Assembly: GCA_019638285.1 (NCBI GenBank)
Contig: JAHBUB010000002.1
Coordinates: 124,001-188,000 of the forward strand
Reading direction: 5' to 3'
DNA length: 64,000 bases
From: Cyclobacteriaceae bacterium
GTDB lineage: Bacteria; Bacteroidota; Bacteroidia; Cytophagales; Cyclobacteriaceae
Positions within the stretch are counted from its first letter, which is position 1. Each line of letters begins with the position of its first letter. The notes beneath the pieces are model-generated. The model was not told the origin of the DNA. It made no database searches and saw only the letters and a program-made list of their open reading frames with translations. Position numbers and translations under genes: made by a program. This document shows positions 25,401-33,596 of the stretch, piece after piece.

Positions 25401-26938
25401 GTATGGGGCAGTTCACCAAACTGGTAGTTCCGGAATTGGCCAACGAAGCGGCAGCAACCAGATCGGTAAAAATTATTGATGTAAACAACGATGGCTTGAA
25501 TGACCTGTTCCTGACTCGTCCATATTCTAATGACTTATTGCTGACAAAGAACGCTGATGGGTCCTACACAAAAACCCTGTTTACAGAATATATTCAGGGG
25601 GGAGTTCCCGGAGGAAGTTGGGTTGATTATGACAATGACGGGTACCTTGATTTGTTTGCATACACCTCGTTAGGGGCAGGGGTTGCCAGTGACAAGTACC
25701 TATTTCATAATAACGGTAACGGGACCTTTACAAGAATTACGGAAGGAGAACTAGTAACAGACTTTGGTGCCACCCGCGATGCAGAATGGGCTGATTACGA
25801 CAATGATGGGGATCAGGATGTTATTGTTCTTAACGTAGGTATTCTCCCCGGCATTCAATCTAATTCACGTCTTTATCAAAATAATGGCAATGGTACTTTT
25901 ACCAGGGTACTGGGTTCCGTTTTTGAAACCATTTTGAGTCAGGATAGAACAGCATCATGGGGTGACTACGACAACGATGGAGATTTGGATGTTTTTATCG
26001 GATCACAAACGCAAAGTGTGAATCCTCAATATATCAATCGATTGTTTAAAAATAACGGGGACGGCACTTTTTCTGAGGCAGTTGGATCTGTGGTTGAAGA
26101 AGGGGGGCTGGCAACCTTTGGAAGTGCCTGGGCAGACATTGACAATGATGGGGATCTGGATCTGCTTATAACGGGATATACCAATGTACTTTATTATAAT
26201 AACGGGGATGGCACCTTTACTAAGTACACTACTCCTGAATTATTCAATGCACCCTACCCAACCCTTCAAAAGCTATATGGCCCGGCACTTGAAGATGTGG
26301 ATGGGGATGGATTTTTGGATTTCCACAATGGCGGGTTTAGTAATCCGGAAATCCCTAACATTATTTATCGAAATACTACGGCTTCCTCGGGTGCAACAAA
26401 ATGGATTAAGATCAATCTAAAAGGAGTTACAAGTAATAAATCAGCTTTTGGCGCAAGGGTTTATGTTACAACTGGGTCAAAGACTCAAATTCGTGAGTTG
26501 CAATCCCATTCCGCGCACGCCACCCAAAGTAGCCCAACTTTACATTTTGGTTTGGGGAGTGCTTCGGTAATTAATAAAATTCGTATTGTCTGGCCTTCAG
26601 GGCTTGAAGAGATTTATAATGGCGTTGCCTCCAACCAAACCCTTAATTACGAGGAGGAAGGTACCTTGGACCACGATCCTCCCCTGATAAGCTTTACAGA
26701 GATCAAGTCGTTTGAGAAGGGAAGCCAGCAAGCCGTTTATTCCGTTGGTGTTACTGATGCTGAATCAGGTGTGGTATCGGGTAAAATGTTCTATAGAAAA
26801 ATAGAATCTTCCGGGAGCTTTTTAACCACAGCAGATATTCCGATAGTATCCGGGCAGGCAAGCTTCACAGTCTTAGAGTCTTGGCTGGACGACATGGGAA
26901 TGGAATATTATTTCACTGCAGTGGATGTGACGCGCTAA
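22412..26938 (+). CDS. Giant secreted sortilin/Fn3/FG-GAP/ASPIC repeat protein, N-terminal part
   Basis: The roughly 1508-residue product has a signal peptide (MVKKYLILLLFYLPLMLSAQ). About residues 30-620 are sortilin/BNR-like repeats with Ser/Thr-x-DGG-x-x-W units (STDGGLNW, SVDNGATW, SSDGGLTW). Two fibronectin-III-like segments lie at about 630-720 and 850-940. Seven FG-GAP/VCBS units follow with calcium-loop motifs such as DVDGDG, DYDNDGYLD and DIDNDGDLDL (about 965-1310). An ASPIC/UnbV domain (about 1340-1410, LHFGLGSAS...IRIVWPSGL) comes near the end. It stops abruptly at VDVTR, without a sorting domain. The T9SS sorting domain lies in another frame just downstream, so this is probably the 5' piece of one broken gene. 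ATG 22412 was preferred over TTG 22403. Confidence 0.8.
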   Translation: MVKKYLILLLFYLPLMLSAQDKYTALNGPYIGTPTKIISAGGNLLGMVSGNGIMKSTDGGLNWTASNTGLTNRNLVDFTKDASTGKLYALTYNQVFTSVDNGATWTLTANTGFQQARFIRKTTGYVFIVGYNSLIYRSSNDGVSWAQLNSFSGDPRDFEVNSTGYFYIATSGNGIFRSTNNGLDVDQLGAGEGLTDPNIYSLAINGTSIFATSGTAPFKSTNNGDSWVSVKNNITDVYFDWATNIEKDPSGNIYLFNGSKVWKTVNGGTSWTSFASPPTSGGQLTMPYFESASTFYVGVENKLLYKTVDSGVSWTPLTENGIITASGSDMIISDNGRLFYTTGFPNGFYMSIDDGASWDFLGSGTLNRQVYGFYKSGTTLYGYGLGIIKTTTPFSSWTEQNAGSYYFQNLASNDGVNMYSFSSYYDGPDLKWRVLKSNDSGANWTGLPLTGAMPSPTCSYFQDQNDFIVGNGGNLFIRIYESCSTNKNAIYKIDPGTGATTLVGSLPAVNNIEDIEFFNGKLYVFTNNGKLNISSDGGLTWSTKTTSTSNGRLKVINDNTFFILNSSVFISTDAGDSWVNTGSPGSTNKYNQFALLSSANYAYISQYQNVMFKSKTPIIPPAAPSSLSSFYSDRNSVGLIFTDNSSNEDYFVVEMAVGASTQFDSVATTTRSASYARNQAVTYVVRDAQKVTLLSNTTYKFRVRASAAGGKSAPSNEISATTTQDCSATSDIPLNRSWTATTLNLSGVGVKTKLNQTVTGSNGFYEIEDIALGASTGLSPQPYEPGYASFDENCGVVSMNNLGDFLPKGNGTWNATTKKITIPWFTHPAYPYREETTVFTLNATDPIPAAPTGLTAAVYLPGAILLNWQSGNFTTAFEVERSLNSGSGFAKIADVTFPKIAYKDIDPTLVSGTTYYYRVKAKNTTGSSAYTAVTNAIPRSNYLFLPMDNLPALTYSQTGGGGAWGDVDGDGINDLFLPILRDSLGNEVPPVIFKGKGMGQFTKLVVPELANEAAATRSVKIIDVNNDGLNDLFLTRPYSNDLLLTKNADGSYTKTLFTEYIQGGVPGGSWVDYDNDGYLDLFAYTSLGAGVASDKYLFHNNGNGTFTRITEGELVTDFGATRDAEWADYDNDGDQDVIVLNVGILPGIQSNSRLYQNNGNGTFTRVLGSVFETILSQDRTASWGDYDNDGDLDVFIGSQTQSVNPQYINRLFKNNGDGTFSEAVGSVVEEGGLATFGSAWADIDNDGDLDLLITGYTNVLYYNNGDGTFTKYTTPELFNAPYPTLQKLYGPALEDVDGDGFLDFHNGGFSNPEIPNIIYRNTTASSGATKWIKINLKGVTSNKSAFGARVYVTTGSKTQIRELQSHSAHATQSSPTLHFGLGSASVINKIRIVWPSGLEEIYNGVASNQTLNYEEEGTLDHDPPLISFTEIKSFEKGSQQAVYSVGVTDAESGVVSGKMFYRKIESSGSFLTTADIPIVSGQASFTVLESWLDDMGMEYYFTAVDVTR

Positions 26939-26981
26939 TGAAGGTAAGATCGCCTGCCACTGGAAGCTTTCATGCCTACTA

Positions 26982-28280
26982 ATGAAATTGACCGGAGCAA
27001 ATATTCCTAAATTGCCGAATCTGAGCTTTGGTGGAGCAATAGGTAATTACAGAATCTTCTCAATCCCTTATACCTTAAAGAATAATTCAATCAGCACATT
27101 ATTTAATAGTGTGGGTGGGCAGGATAAGACCAAATGGCGTCTTTTATCTTATAAATCCAGCCCTGAAGCATGGATTGATTTCCCAAGCGCTATTGAAAAC
27201 GGCAAAGGGTATCTTATTAACATCATTGATCCCGTGGAAATTACTCTTGGGGAGGCAACGGCTCCATCTTATAGTCAAGATAACCTCTACATGATGCCCT
27301 TAGTGCAGGGATTTAACCTGATAGGGAATCCCTATACTTTTTCCATTAAATGGGCAGATGTAGTAGCCGCCAACCCGACAGCTCAGGTGGAAGATCCGTT
27401 GTATTTTAACGGGTCATACTCTGCATTGACGCAACTTGATATATTTCAGGGAGCGTTTGTGTTTGCCAATGAGGCCGTCACCCTTTCCATCCCTATCGTT
27501 AACTCTTCAGGAGGGCGTGTTGGAAAGAAATCATGGGGTTCAAGGCTGGGAGAGCCAGATTGGGAACTTCCTTTTACCCTGACGCAAGGCCCAATTGAAA
27601 ATGAACTCGGGGCAATTGGTATGCACCAAGATGCCAGCATTGGCAAAGATAAATACGACAGAGTAACGGCACCTCGCATGTTTGATTATCTGGAAATGAA
27701 TTTTCACCACCCTGAGTATTTGGGAGGAAAGAATTTTTCTAAGGAAATGGTCACCACGAACGATGAGCATGTGTGGGAATTTAATATTGCCTCCAACTTA
27801 AATGGAGAAGCAACATTAAACTGGGATAATCTAAGCCTTGGTGAGAGTACCAAGGAACTGTACCTGCTGGACATTGCCAGACAACAGTTTATTGATATGA
27901 GACAGGTGAATTCTTATTCATTTACACCTAGGTCATCCAATCAGTTCAATGTTTACTATGGAGAAGATGTGAAGTCTAAGATTAAGCCTACGGCCATATT
28001 ACTAGGGGATGCTTATCCTAATCCCTCTTCCGGGGTGGTGACAATCCCCTTTACCTTGCCGGCCAAAGAACCACAGTACGGAGTAAGAATAGAAGTTTAC
28101 GATAACATGGGAAGAAAAGTTGCGACTTTAATTAACAAGACACTCGTTCCTGATTTCTACAGTATTCAATGGGATGCTAACAACAATGATTTTAGAAATG
28201 GACTTTATACGTATAGATTAATTGTAACCTACAAAGCTGGCTTTGATATTCAAACCAGAAAGATTGTCTTGAAAAAATAA
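26982..28280 (+). pseudogene. C-terminal piece of the giant surface protein with T9SS type A sorting domain (out of frame)
   Basis: This is a 432-residue reading frame without a signal peptide. It starts in the middle of a domain that surface proteins of this kind carry before their sorting signal (NLSFGGAIGNYRIFSIPYTL, about 9-28). The last 85 residues are a typical T9SS type A sorting domain: LLGDAYPNPSSGVVTIPF, then VYDNMGRKV, WDANNNDFRNGLYTYRL and IVLKK. Between the upstream stop (26936-26938) and this frame, the bases 26947-26979 encode RSPATGSFHAY in the third frame, as expected of an uninterrupted homologue. The parts thus look like one gene damaged by small insertions or deletions around 26930-26982. 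Sequencing error is the alternative. Confidence 0.65.
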
Positions 28281-28293
28281 TAACCCAAACGCC

Positions 28294-29487
28294 ATGAAAC
28301 CATCAATTAATCTTGTGATTCTATTTGTGCTAGGGGCAGTCTGTGTTTTAAATGCACAAAATGTAAGCACCAGGACTAATGACTTTGAAGTAGATTTTAG
28401 TGATCCTGATAAGCTCGTGTCTTCTATTATTCCTGTGATCAGCTGGATAACACCTGTGGCAGAAAGCAACTACTCCAATGAGAACAAGTATAAGATCAAG
28501 TTTGAGATAGAATCAGACAAGCCCATCAAAAACATCCAGATTATTATTAAGGAGAGTGAAGAATCTGCTTCTCGGGGAATGCTGAATGTGCAACCGGAAG
28601 AAGATCAAAGACACAATGCTGTTATAGAAAAGAACATCACATTAATGGATGGCAACAACGTCATTGAAATTGTGGCAGAAAATGAAGATGGCACTAAAAC
28701 AGTAAGCCATCGTACCATTAGAATAGGCGCCACTGCCCTGGCAGATGCCGCAAAACTAGATCGCACAGACTATGCCATCTTGTTTGCCACTAACGATTAT
28801 GACAACTGGCCAGATTTGGTTAACCCGGTAAACGATACCCGCATGATCGCCAAGGAACTGAGGGAGAACTTTGGCTATAAAGTAGAGATCGTGGAAGGAG
28901 GCTCTCAATCTGAGATACTTACTAAGTTAAGGGAGTATGCAGAGAAGAAATACAAACCATTGGATCAGTTATTTATATTCTTTGCTGGTCATGGCCAGTA
29001 TGATGAAACCTTTGGCGAAGGTTTTGTGGTGACCAAAGAGTCTCTTACTAACGATGTGGCTAAAACTACATATCTGTCTCATAACCGACTGCGGTCCATT
29101 ATCAACAACATTCCCTGCGAACATATTTTCCTTGCGATGGATGTTTGTTTCGGAGGAACATTTGATCAGGCCATGGCTCACCGTGGCTTAGATGAGGATG
29201 TATATAAAGAAGCTACCCAGGCTGAAATGGTGACCAGAAAACTTACTTACAAAACCAGAAAATATCTGACTTCTGGCGGCAAAGAATACGTGCCCGATGG
29301 AAGAGCCGGAATGAATTCACCATTTGCCAGAAAGTTATTGGAGGCCCTGAGAGGGAGAGGCGGCAAAGACATGATCCTGTCGCTAGGTGAATTGAATACG
29401 TATGTAGAAGCTTTAAAACCCCAGCCCAGAATGGGAGAATTTGGAGACAACGCTCCTGGAAGTGATTTTGTTTTTGTAGCGAGATAA
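28294..29487 (+). CDS. Secreted caspase-family (C14) peptidase
   Basis: This 397-residue protein has a signal peptide (MKPSINLVILFVLGAVCVLN, cleavage after AQ), an Ig-like domain at about 45-145, and a caspase/metacaspase p20-like domain at about 155-395. The catalytic His233 lies in FFAGHGQYD and Cys285 in AMDVCFGGT, both in canonical surroundings. Export suggests periplasmic or outer-surface proteolysis rather than cytoplasmic cell-death signalling. It begins 13 bases after the T9SS sorting domain fragment and is followed by a strong terminator, so it closes the operon started at 21639. Its substrate is unknown; processing of the neighbouring surface protein is a guess. Confidence 0.85.
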   Translation: MKPSINLVILFVLGAVCVLNAQNVSTRTNDFEVDFSDPDKLVSSIIPVISWITPVAESNYSNENKYKIKFEIESDKPIKNIQIIIKESEESASRGMLNVQPEEDQRHNAVIEKNITLMDGNNVIEIVAENEDGTKTVSHRTIRIGATALADAAKLDRTDYAILFATNDYDNWPDLVNPVNDTRMIAKELRENFGYKVEIVEGGSQSEILTKLREYAEKKYKPLDQLFIFFAGHGQYDETFGEGFVVTKESLTNDVAKTTYLSHNRLRSIINNIPCEHIFLAMDVCFGGTFDQAMAHRGLDEDVYKEATQAEMVTRKLTYKTRKYLTSGGKEYVPDGRAGMNSPFARKLLEALRGRGGKDMILSLGELNTYVEALKPQPRMGEFGDNAPGSDFVFVAR

Positions 29488-29505
29488 AATGCCCAAATAG
29501 ATATA

Positions 29506-29537
29506 AAAAGGTGAGCCATAAAACTCACCTTTTTTTG
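29506..29537 (+). terminator. Intrinsic terminator after the caspase gene
   Basis: AAAAGGTGAG pairs with CTCACCTTTT around CCATAAAA, followed by a T run. It lies 18 bases past the caspase stop. Confidence 0.88.
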
Positions 29538-29572
29538 TGCATAATTGGTAAATTAGACCCCTATTTGACAGA

Positions 29573-32239
29573 ATGAGGAGAGCCTATTTTATCTTTTACG
29601 TGACGCTGCTGCTAGCTCACTGTGCAGCTGGTCAGTCAGGAAACTACTTTTTGTCGCACTATGCCCCCACGGATGAAAACATTGACTATTTAAGTTTTGA
29701 CATCGTACAAACTGATCGGGGTGTAATCTATTTTGCCAATAAGGGCGGTGTAGTAGAGTTTGACGGAAGAAACTGGGATGTCATTGAATCACCGGGTGCC
29801 ATATACTCCCTTGCCGTTGCCAATGGAAATGATCTTTACTATGGCGGATTATCGGGCTTTGGTAAACTGGCACTGTCAGACGAAGGAGCAACAGTACTTC
29901 AGCCTCTTTCCTCTAATGTTAATGCTAGAAATATTTTCAAGTGTAAGGCCTTAAACGACAGGGTCTACTTTTTGAATGAGGGCCACCTCTATGGCTTCAA
30001 CATTAAAACACAATCTATTGATCTGACAATTGACGCCAGGACAGAGCATAGTTTTACCGGAATGTATGAATTGGATGATGCACTTTATGTGACGGATGCT
30101 GATTCTGAATTACTAAAACTTGATAACGGTAAGCTAGTACCTGCTCCTCTTTCGTTTTTAGTAGGAGATGAGTTGTTGTTTATAAACAGACTGGCAAACT
30201 CATCTCACTATTTGATAGGGACTTCATCCAATAGATTATTCAGTTATACTTCGGCACAGGTTCGCGAAATTAAAGGAGAGGATGCAGGGTATCTTCAGGA
30301 CAATGTAGTCGTAGCGGGGAGATGGGTGAATGAAAAATTAATTGCCATAGGCACCTTAAGTGGAGGAGTTATATTCATTAATCCTGAAACCGGGACCACC
30401 GAGCAAATTATTAATTATTATACTGGCCTGCCTGACAATGAAGTGTTTGCCTTAATGACAGACCTCAATCAGGGGGTATGGGTTGGGCATGACTACGGAT
30501 TCACTCGGATCGCCCCCTACCTGCCTTTCAAAACATTTAATCATTATCAAGGCTTGTCTGGCAATTTGCTTACTGCCTATTCAGACAAAGACCAGGTATA
30601 TGTGGGTACCTCGGTGGGCTTGTTCAAGCTCAACAAAGAAGAAATCTATGCAGAAGAAACTTATTATGTTACGCATTTGAGAAAAACCACCAGAGAAGAG
30701 GAGAAAGCGGAGCAGAAGAAAAGCAGAAGAGGACTCTTTGGATTCCTAAAAAGAAATAGGGATAAAGAAGAAGACCAAGGAGATGAGAAGTCAAAACAAG
30801 GGAAAGGGGTAAAGAAAGTGGTGGAGAAGCGAACAAGAAAGGTGCTTGAAGCCCTTGATTACGCTTACAAGAAAGTAGAAGGGATAGAGGGCAAGGTAAC
30901 CCAACTGATGAGCGTAGATGGCAAACTGCTGGCTGCTGGTGTGGGGGGTATTTTTGAGATCAAGGGTATGAAATCAACTCCTGTGTTAAGCACACCGGTT
31001 CGCACTATTTTCTATTCTCCTACTCTAAAGCAATTATTGGTGAGTACTTATAATGATAGGGTAAGAACATTGAGAAACAATTCGGAAAGATGGGAAGAAA
31101 CATTTTTACTAGATACACTCCGGGCATATGTAGGCAATATTTTTGAAGACCCTATTCAAAATATCTGGCTTTGTGGAAGGGCCGATGTAGTTAAGGTAGA
31201 GCTGGTAGATGGGAAGATAAGCACCATCTCTTCAGTGCCCTTTGAATCGACTGTTTTGGACGAAACAGTAGGTTTCACGCAAGGGACTGAAGTCTTTGTG
31301 GCTGCATCGGGAGCCTTTCATCGATACGATGCAATTACTCACAAGTTTGTAAAATATGATTTGTTGCCTGGCCCCAGAAAATACTTCACCTCAATGGGCA
31401 CCTTCTGGTACAACGATGGACACAAATGGGGAACCATCAATGTAAACCTCCAGAATAAACTGAATCTTCAATGGCTGGGACTATTTCCTGATATCCGCAC
31501 GCTTACAATGGCGGATAATGGAACAGGGCTTTGGCTCATTACATCCGATAATGAGCTTTATAAGTTCACCAAAACGGATTTTAATGAAGTAGCGAAAAAC
31601 TATCCCTTGTTTTTAAAGCAAGTGAGGGGCCCTGGCAATAAACTCTTGCGGAGCGGTCCAATTAATGTTGATCAGCAGGAAAGTTCATTGACCTTTGAGT
31701 TTATTCAACCAGAATACACCAATGCACTGGCCATAGAATATCAATATATGATTGAAGGGATTAGCAAATCCTGGTCAGACTGGTCGACTACTAATAACGT
31801 GGTCAATTTTCCTTTTCTGAACTCAGGCCATTATAAATTGCGGATAAAATCCCGTGATTTGTTTGGTAAGGAATCCGAACTGGCATCGGTGGATTTCAGA
31901 GTAGTCCCTCCTTACTGGAAGCAAACATGGTTTTACGGACTTGAATTTGTGTTTTTTGCGGTATTAGTATTTTTATCGCTGAAGTTAAGTGCCGCCAACA
32001 GAAAATACAGACACATTAGCCAGCTGCTGTCAATACTTACAGTGCTTATGCTCATTCAGCTTGTTCAGAATACAGCGGAGTCGTTTATCAGCGTACAAAC
32101 CACCCCCGTAACCGATTTTTTTATCCAGGTTTTTATAGCCTTGCTGATTTTACCTTTGGAGTCGAAAATGAGGAGATTTATGACAGAAGCTTCTGAGGGG
32201 CGATACGACTTGAAACGCTTAAAAGAAGTTAAACTATAG
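29573..32239 (+). CDS. Propeller/Y_Y_Y sensor-like membrane protein without kinase domain
   Basis: This 888-residue protein has a signal peptide (MRRAYFIFYVTLLLAHCAAG) and a long beta-propeller region (about 30-640, with units like DRGVIYFANKGGVVEFDG and NQGVWVGHDYGFTRI). A Y_Y_Y domain follows (about 695-780, IEYQYMIEGISKSWSDW...YKLRIKSRD). Then come about three hydrophobic segments (about 785-870) and a short cytoplasmic tail. Hybrid two-component proteins of this build normally continue into a histidine kinase; here there is none. A lysine/glutamate-rich insert at about 370-425 (EEKAEQKKSRRGLFGFLKR) interrupts the propeller. It could signal through partner proteins. Confidence 0.75.
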   Translation: MRRAYFIFYVTLLLAHCAAGQSGNYFLSHYAPTDENIDYLSFDIVQTDRGVIYFANKGGVVEFDGRNWDVIESPGAIYSLAVANGNDLYYGGLSGFGKLALSDEGATVLQPLSSNVNARNIFKCKALNDRVYFLNEGHLYGFNIKTQSIDLTIDARTEHSFTGMYELDDALYVTDADSELLKLDNGKLVPAPLSFLVGDELLFINRLANSSHYLIGTSSNRLFSYTSAQVREIKGEDAGYLQDNVVVAGRWVNEKLIAIGTLSGGVIFINPETGTTEQIINYYTGLPDNEVFALMTDLNQGVWVGHDYGFTRIAPYLPFKTFNHYQGLSGNLLTAYSDKDQVYVGTSVGLFKLNKEEIYAEETYYVTHLRKTTREEEKAEQKKSRRGLFGFLKRNRDKEEDQGDEKSKQGKGVKKVVEKRTRKVLEALDYAYKKVEGIEGKVTQLMSVDGKLLAAGVGGIFEIKGMKSTPVLSTPVRTIFYSPTLKQLLVSTYNDRVRTLRNNSERWEETFLLDTLRAYVGNIFEDPIQNIWLCGRADVVKVELVDGKISTISSVPFESTVLDETVGFTQGTEVFVAASGAFHRYDAITHKFVKYDLLPGPRKYFTSMGTFWYNDGHKWGTINVNLQNKLNLQWLGLFPDIRTLTMADNGTGLWLITSDNELYKFTKTDFNEVAKNYPLFLKQVRGPGNKLLRSGPINVDQQESSLTFEFIQPEYTNALAIEYQYMIEGISKSWSDWSTTNNVVNFPFLNSGHYKLRIKSRDLFGKESELASVDFRVVPPYWKQTWFYGLEFVFFAVLVFLSLKLSAANRKYRHISQLLSILTVLMLIQLVQNTAESFISVQTTPVTDFFIQVFIALLILPLESKMRRFMTEASEGRYDLKRLKEVKL

Positions 32240-32292
32240 GCATACCCTATATCCAGCAATTATTTTAATTAACTTCACTTTAATTAATTTCC

Positions 32293-33066
32293 ATGCTTAT
32301 GAAAAATATTTACATATCCATTATGGTGGCATTAATAGGATGGGCATGTCAATCCAAACCAGAGCCAGGCGACAACCCATACAATAACCCGGCTGCTGAA
32401 GGGTTTAATGCTGCTGAATCGGATCCTGCGGCCATTGAATTGGCCGATAGCATTATGGTGGCTCTTGGGGGCAGGAAAAACTGGGATGCAACTCGTTTTA
32501 TTTCGTGGAATTTTTTTGGAGCAAGAGATTTAGTCTGGGATAAGAAAGACGGACGGGTAAGAATAGAAAGCCATCGTGACAGCACCACATACCTACTCAA
32601 CCTTAACACAATGGAGGGAAGGGTGCAGGTCAAAGGACAGGAACTTACGCAAGCAGATTCATTGGCAAAAATGCTGGATCGGGCCAAGAAAATTTGGATC
32701 AATGATTCGTATTGGTTAGTAATGCCATTCAAACTAAAGGATTCGGGAGTTACACTTAAGTACTTGGGATCAGACACATTGGTAAATAAGCAGCGCTACA
32801 ATGTGTTGCAGTTGACCTTTGAGAATGTGGGCGCTACCCCCCAAAACAAATATCATCTTTTTGTGGATGTCCATGATAAGTTGATTAGATATTGGTCTTA
32901 CTACAGTGACGCCTCCAACGATTCAGCAAATTGGACCCGTCCCTGGGACAACTATAAAAAATATGGTAATATTTTGCTTTCGGCTGACCGCTCAGATGAG
33001 GGTGGGCCAAAGAATGTAAAAGTGGACGAAGCGTTGTCCGATGATTTGTTTACGAAATTTAAATAA
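32293..33066 (+). CDS. Hypothetical lipoprotein
   Basis: This 257-residue protein has a lipoprotein signal ending ALIGWACQ, Cys19 being the likely lipidation site. The mature part contains IELADSIMVALGGRKNWDAT and repeated beta-strands (YLLNLNTMEGRVQVKG, YHLFVDVHDKLIRYWSYY). This recalls LolA-like outer-membrane lipoprotein families and DUF6503-type proteins of Bacteroidota. It sits 11 bases before the DinB gene, so it is likely cotranscribed. An ATG two codons downstream is an alternative start. The function is unknown. Confidence 0.7.
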   Translation: MLMKNIYISIMVALIGWACQSKPEPGDNPYNNPAAEGFNAAESDPAAIELADSIMVALGGRKNWDATRFISWNFFGARDLVWDKKDGRVRIESHRDSTTYLLNLNTMEGRVQVKGQELTQADSLAKMLDRAKKIWINDSYWLVMPFKLKDSGVTLKYLGSDTLVNKQRYNVLQLTFENVGATPQNKYHLFVDVHDKLIRYWSYYSDASNDSANWTRPWDNYKKYGNILLSADRSDEGGPKNVKVDEALSDDLFTKFK

Positions 33067-33077
33067 GGTTTGTCTAT

Positions 33078-33596
33078 ATGATATTGAATCTCGACTCGGT
33101 ACCTCATTATTATAAGGGTTATGTAAAACTTATTGAAGAAACAGACCCCATTCAAGCGCTCAGAATTTCCGGTAATCGTGCACAGGAGCTAGTGCACACG
33201 ATTCCTGCAGACAAACAGGATTTTAAATATGCAGCGGATAAATGGACAATAAGGGAATTGCTCTGTCATATGGTTGATACTGAAAGAGTATTTGTTTATA
33301 GAGCATTGCGTTTTGCCAGAAATGACAAAACGCCTTTGTCGGGATTTGATGAGAAATGGTACACCCCGGAATCAAATGCGCATGGACGAGAACTTAAGAG
33401 TATTATTGCTGAGATGGCTCATTTGAGAACCTCTACTATTGACCTCTTTGCAAGCTTTACTACAGAAATGTTGTCCAGAAAAGGAGTGGCCAATGGGAAT
33501 GAGTTTTCAGTGGCATCTCAGGGTTTTATTATAGCCGGACATGAAACCCACCATTTGAAAATTTTAAAGGAGAGGTATTTCAGTGCCTGGGATTAA
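33078..33596 (+). CDS. DinB family protein (putative metal-dependent thiol S-transferase fold)
   Basis: This 172-residue four-helix-bundle protein of the DinB/YfiT family shows KWTIRELLCHMVDTE (about 54-68) with one His and SQGFIIAGHETHHLKIL (about 147-163) with three more. These are the usual metal ligands. Members include bacillithiol or mycothiol transferases and hydrolases, but substrate is not predictable. Its stop overlaps the start of the PBP4-like gene (TAATG). Confidence 0.85.
   Translation: MILNLDSVPHYYKGYVKLIEETDPIQALRISGNRAQELVHTIPADKQDFKYAADKWTIRELLCHMVDTERVFVYRALRFARNDKTPLSGFDEKWYTPESNAHGRELKSIIAEMAHLRTSTIDLFASFTTEMLSRKGVANGNEFSVASQGFIIAGHETHHLKILKERYFSAWD

Noticed and set aside
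25200-26400. Tandem DNA repeat suggested by recurring GATAATGATGG-like strings
   Set aside because: These are codons of FG-GAP calcium-loop motifs, diverged at the DNA level and spaced irregularly.
28294-29487. Anti-phage or programmed-death role for the caspase
   Set aside because: The signal peptide places it outside the cytoplasm and no effector or sensor genes of known defence systems are adjacent.
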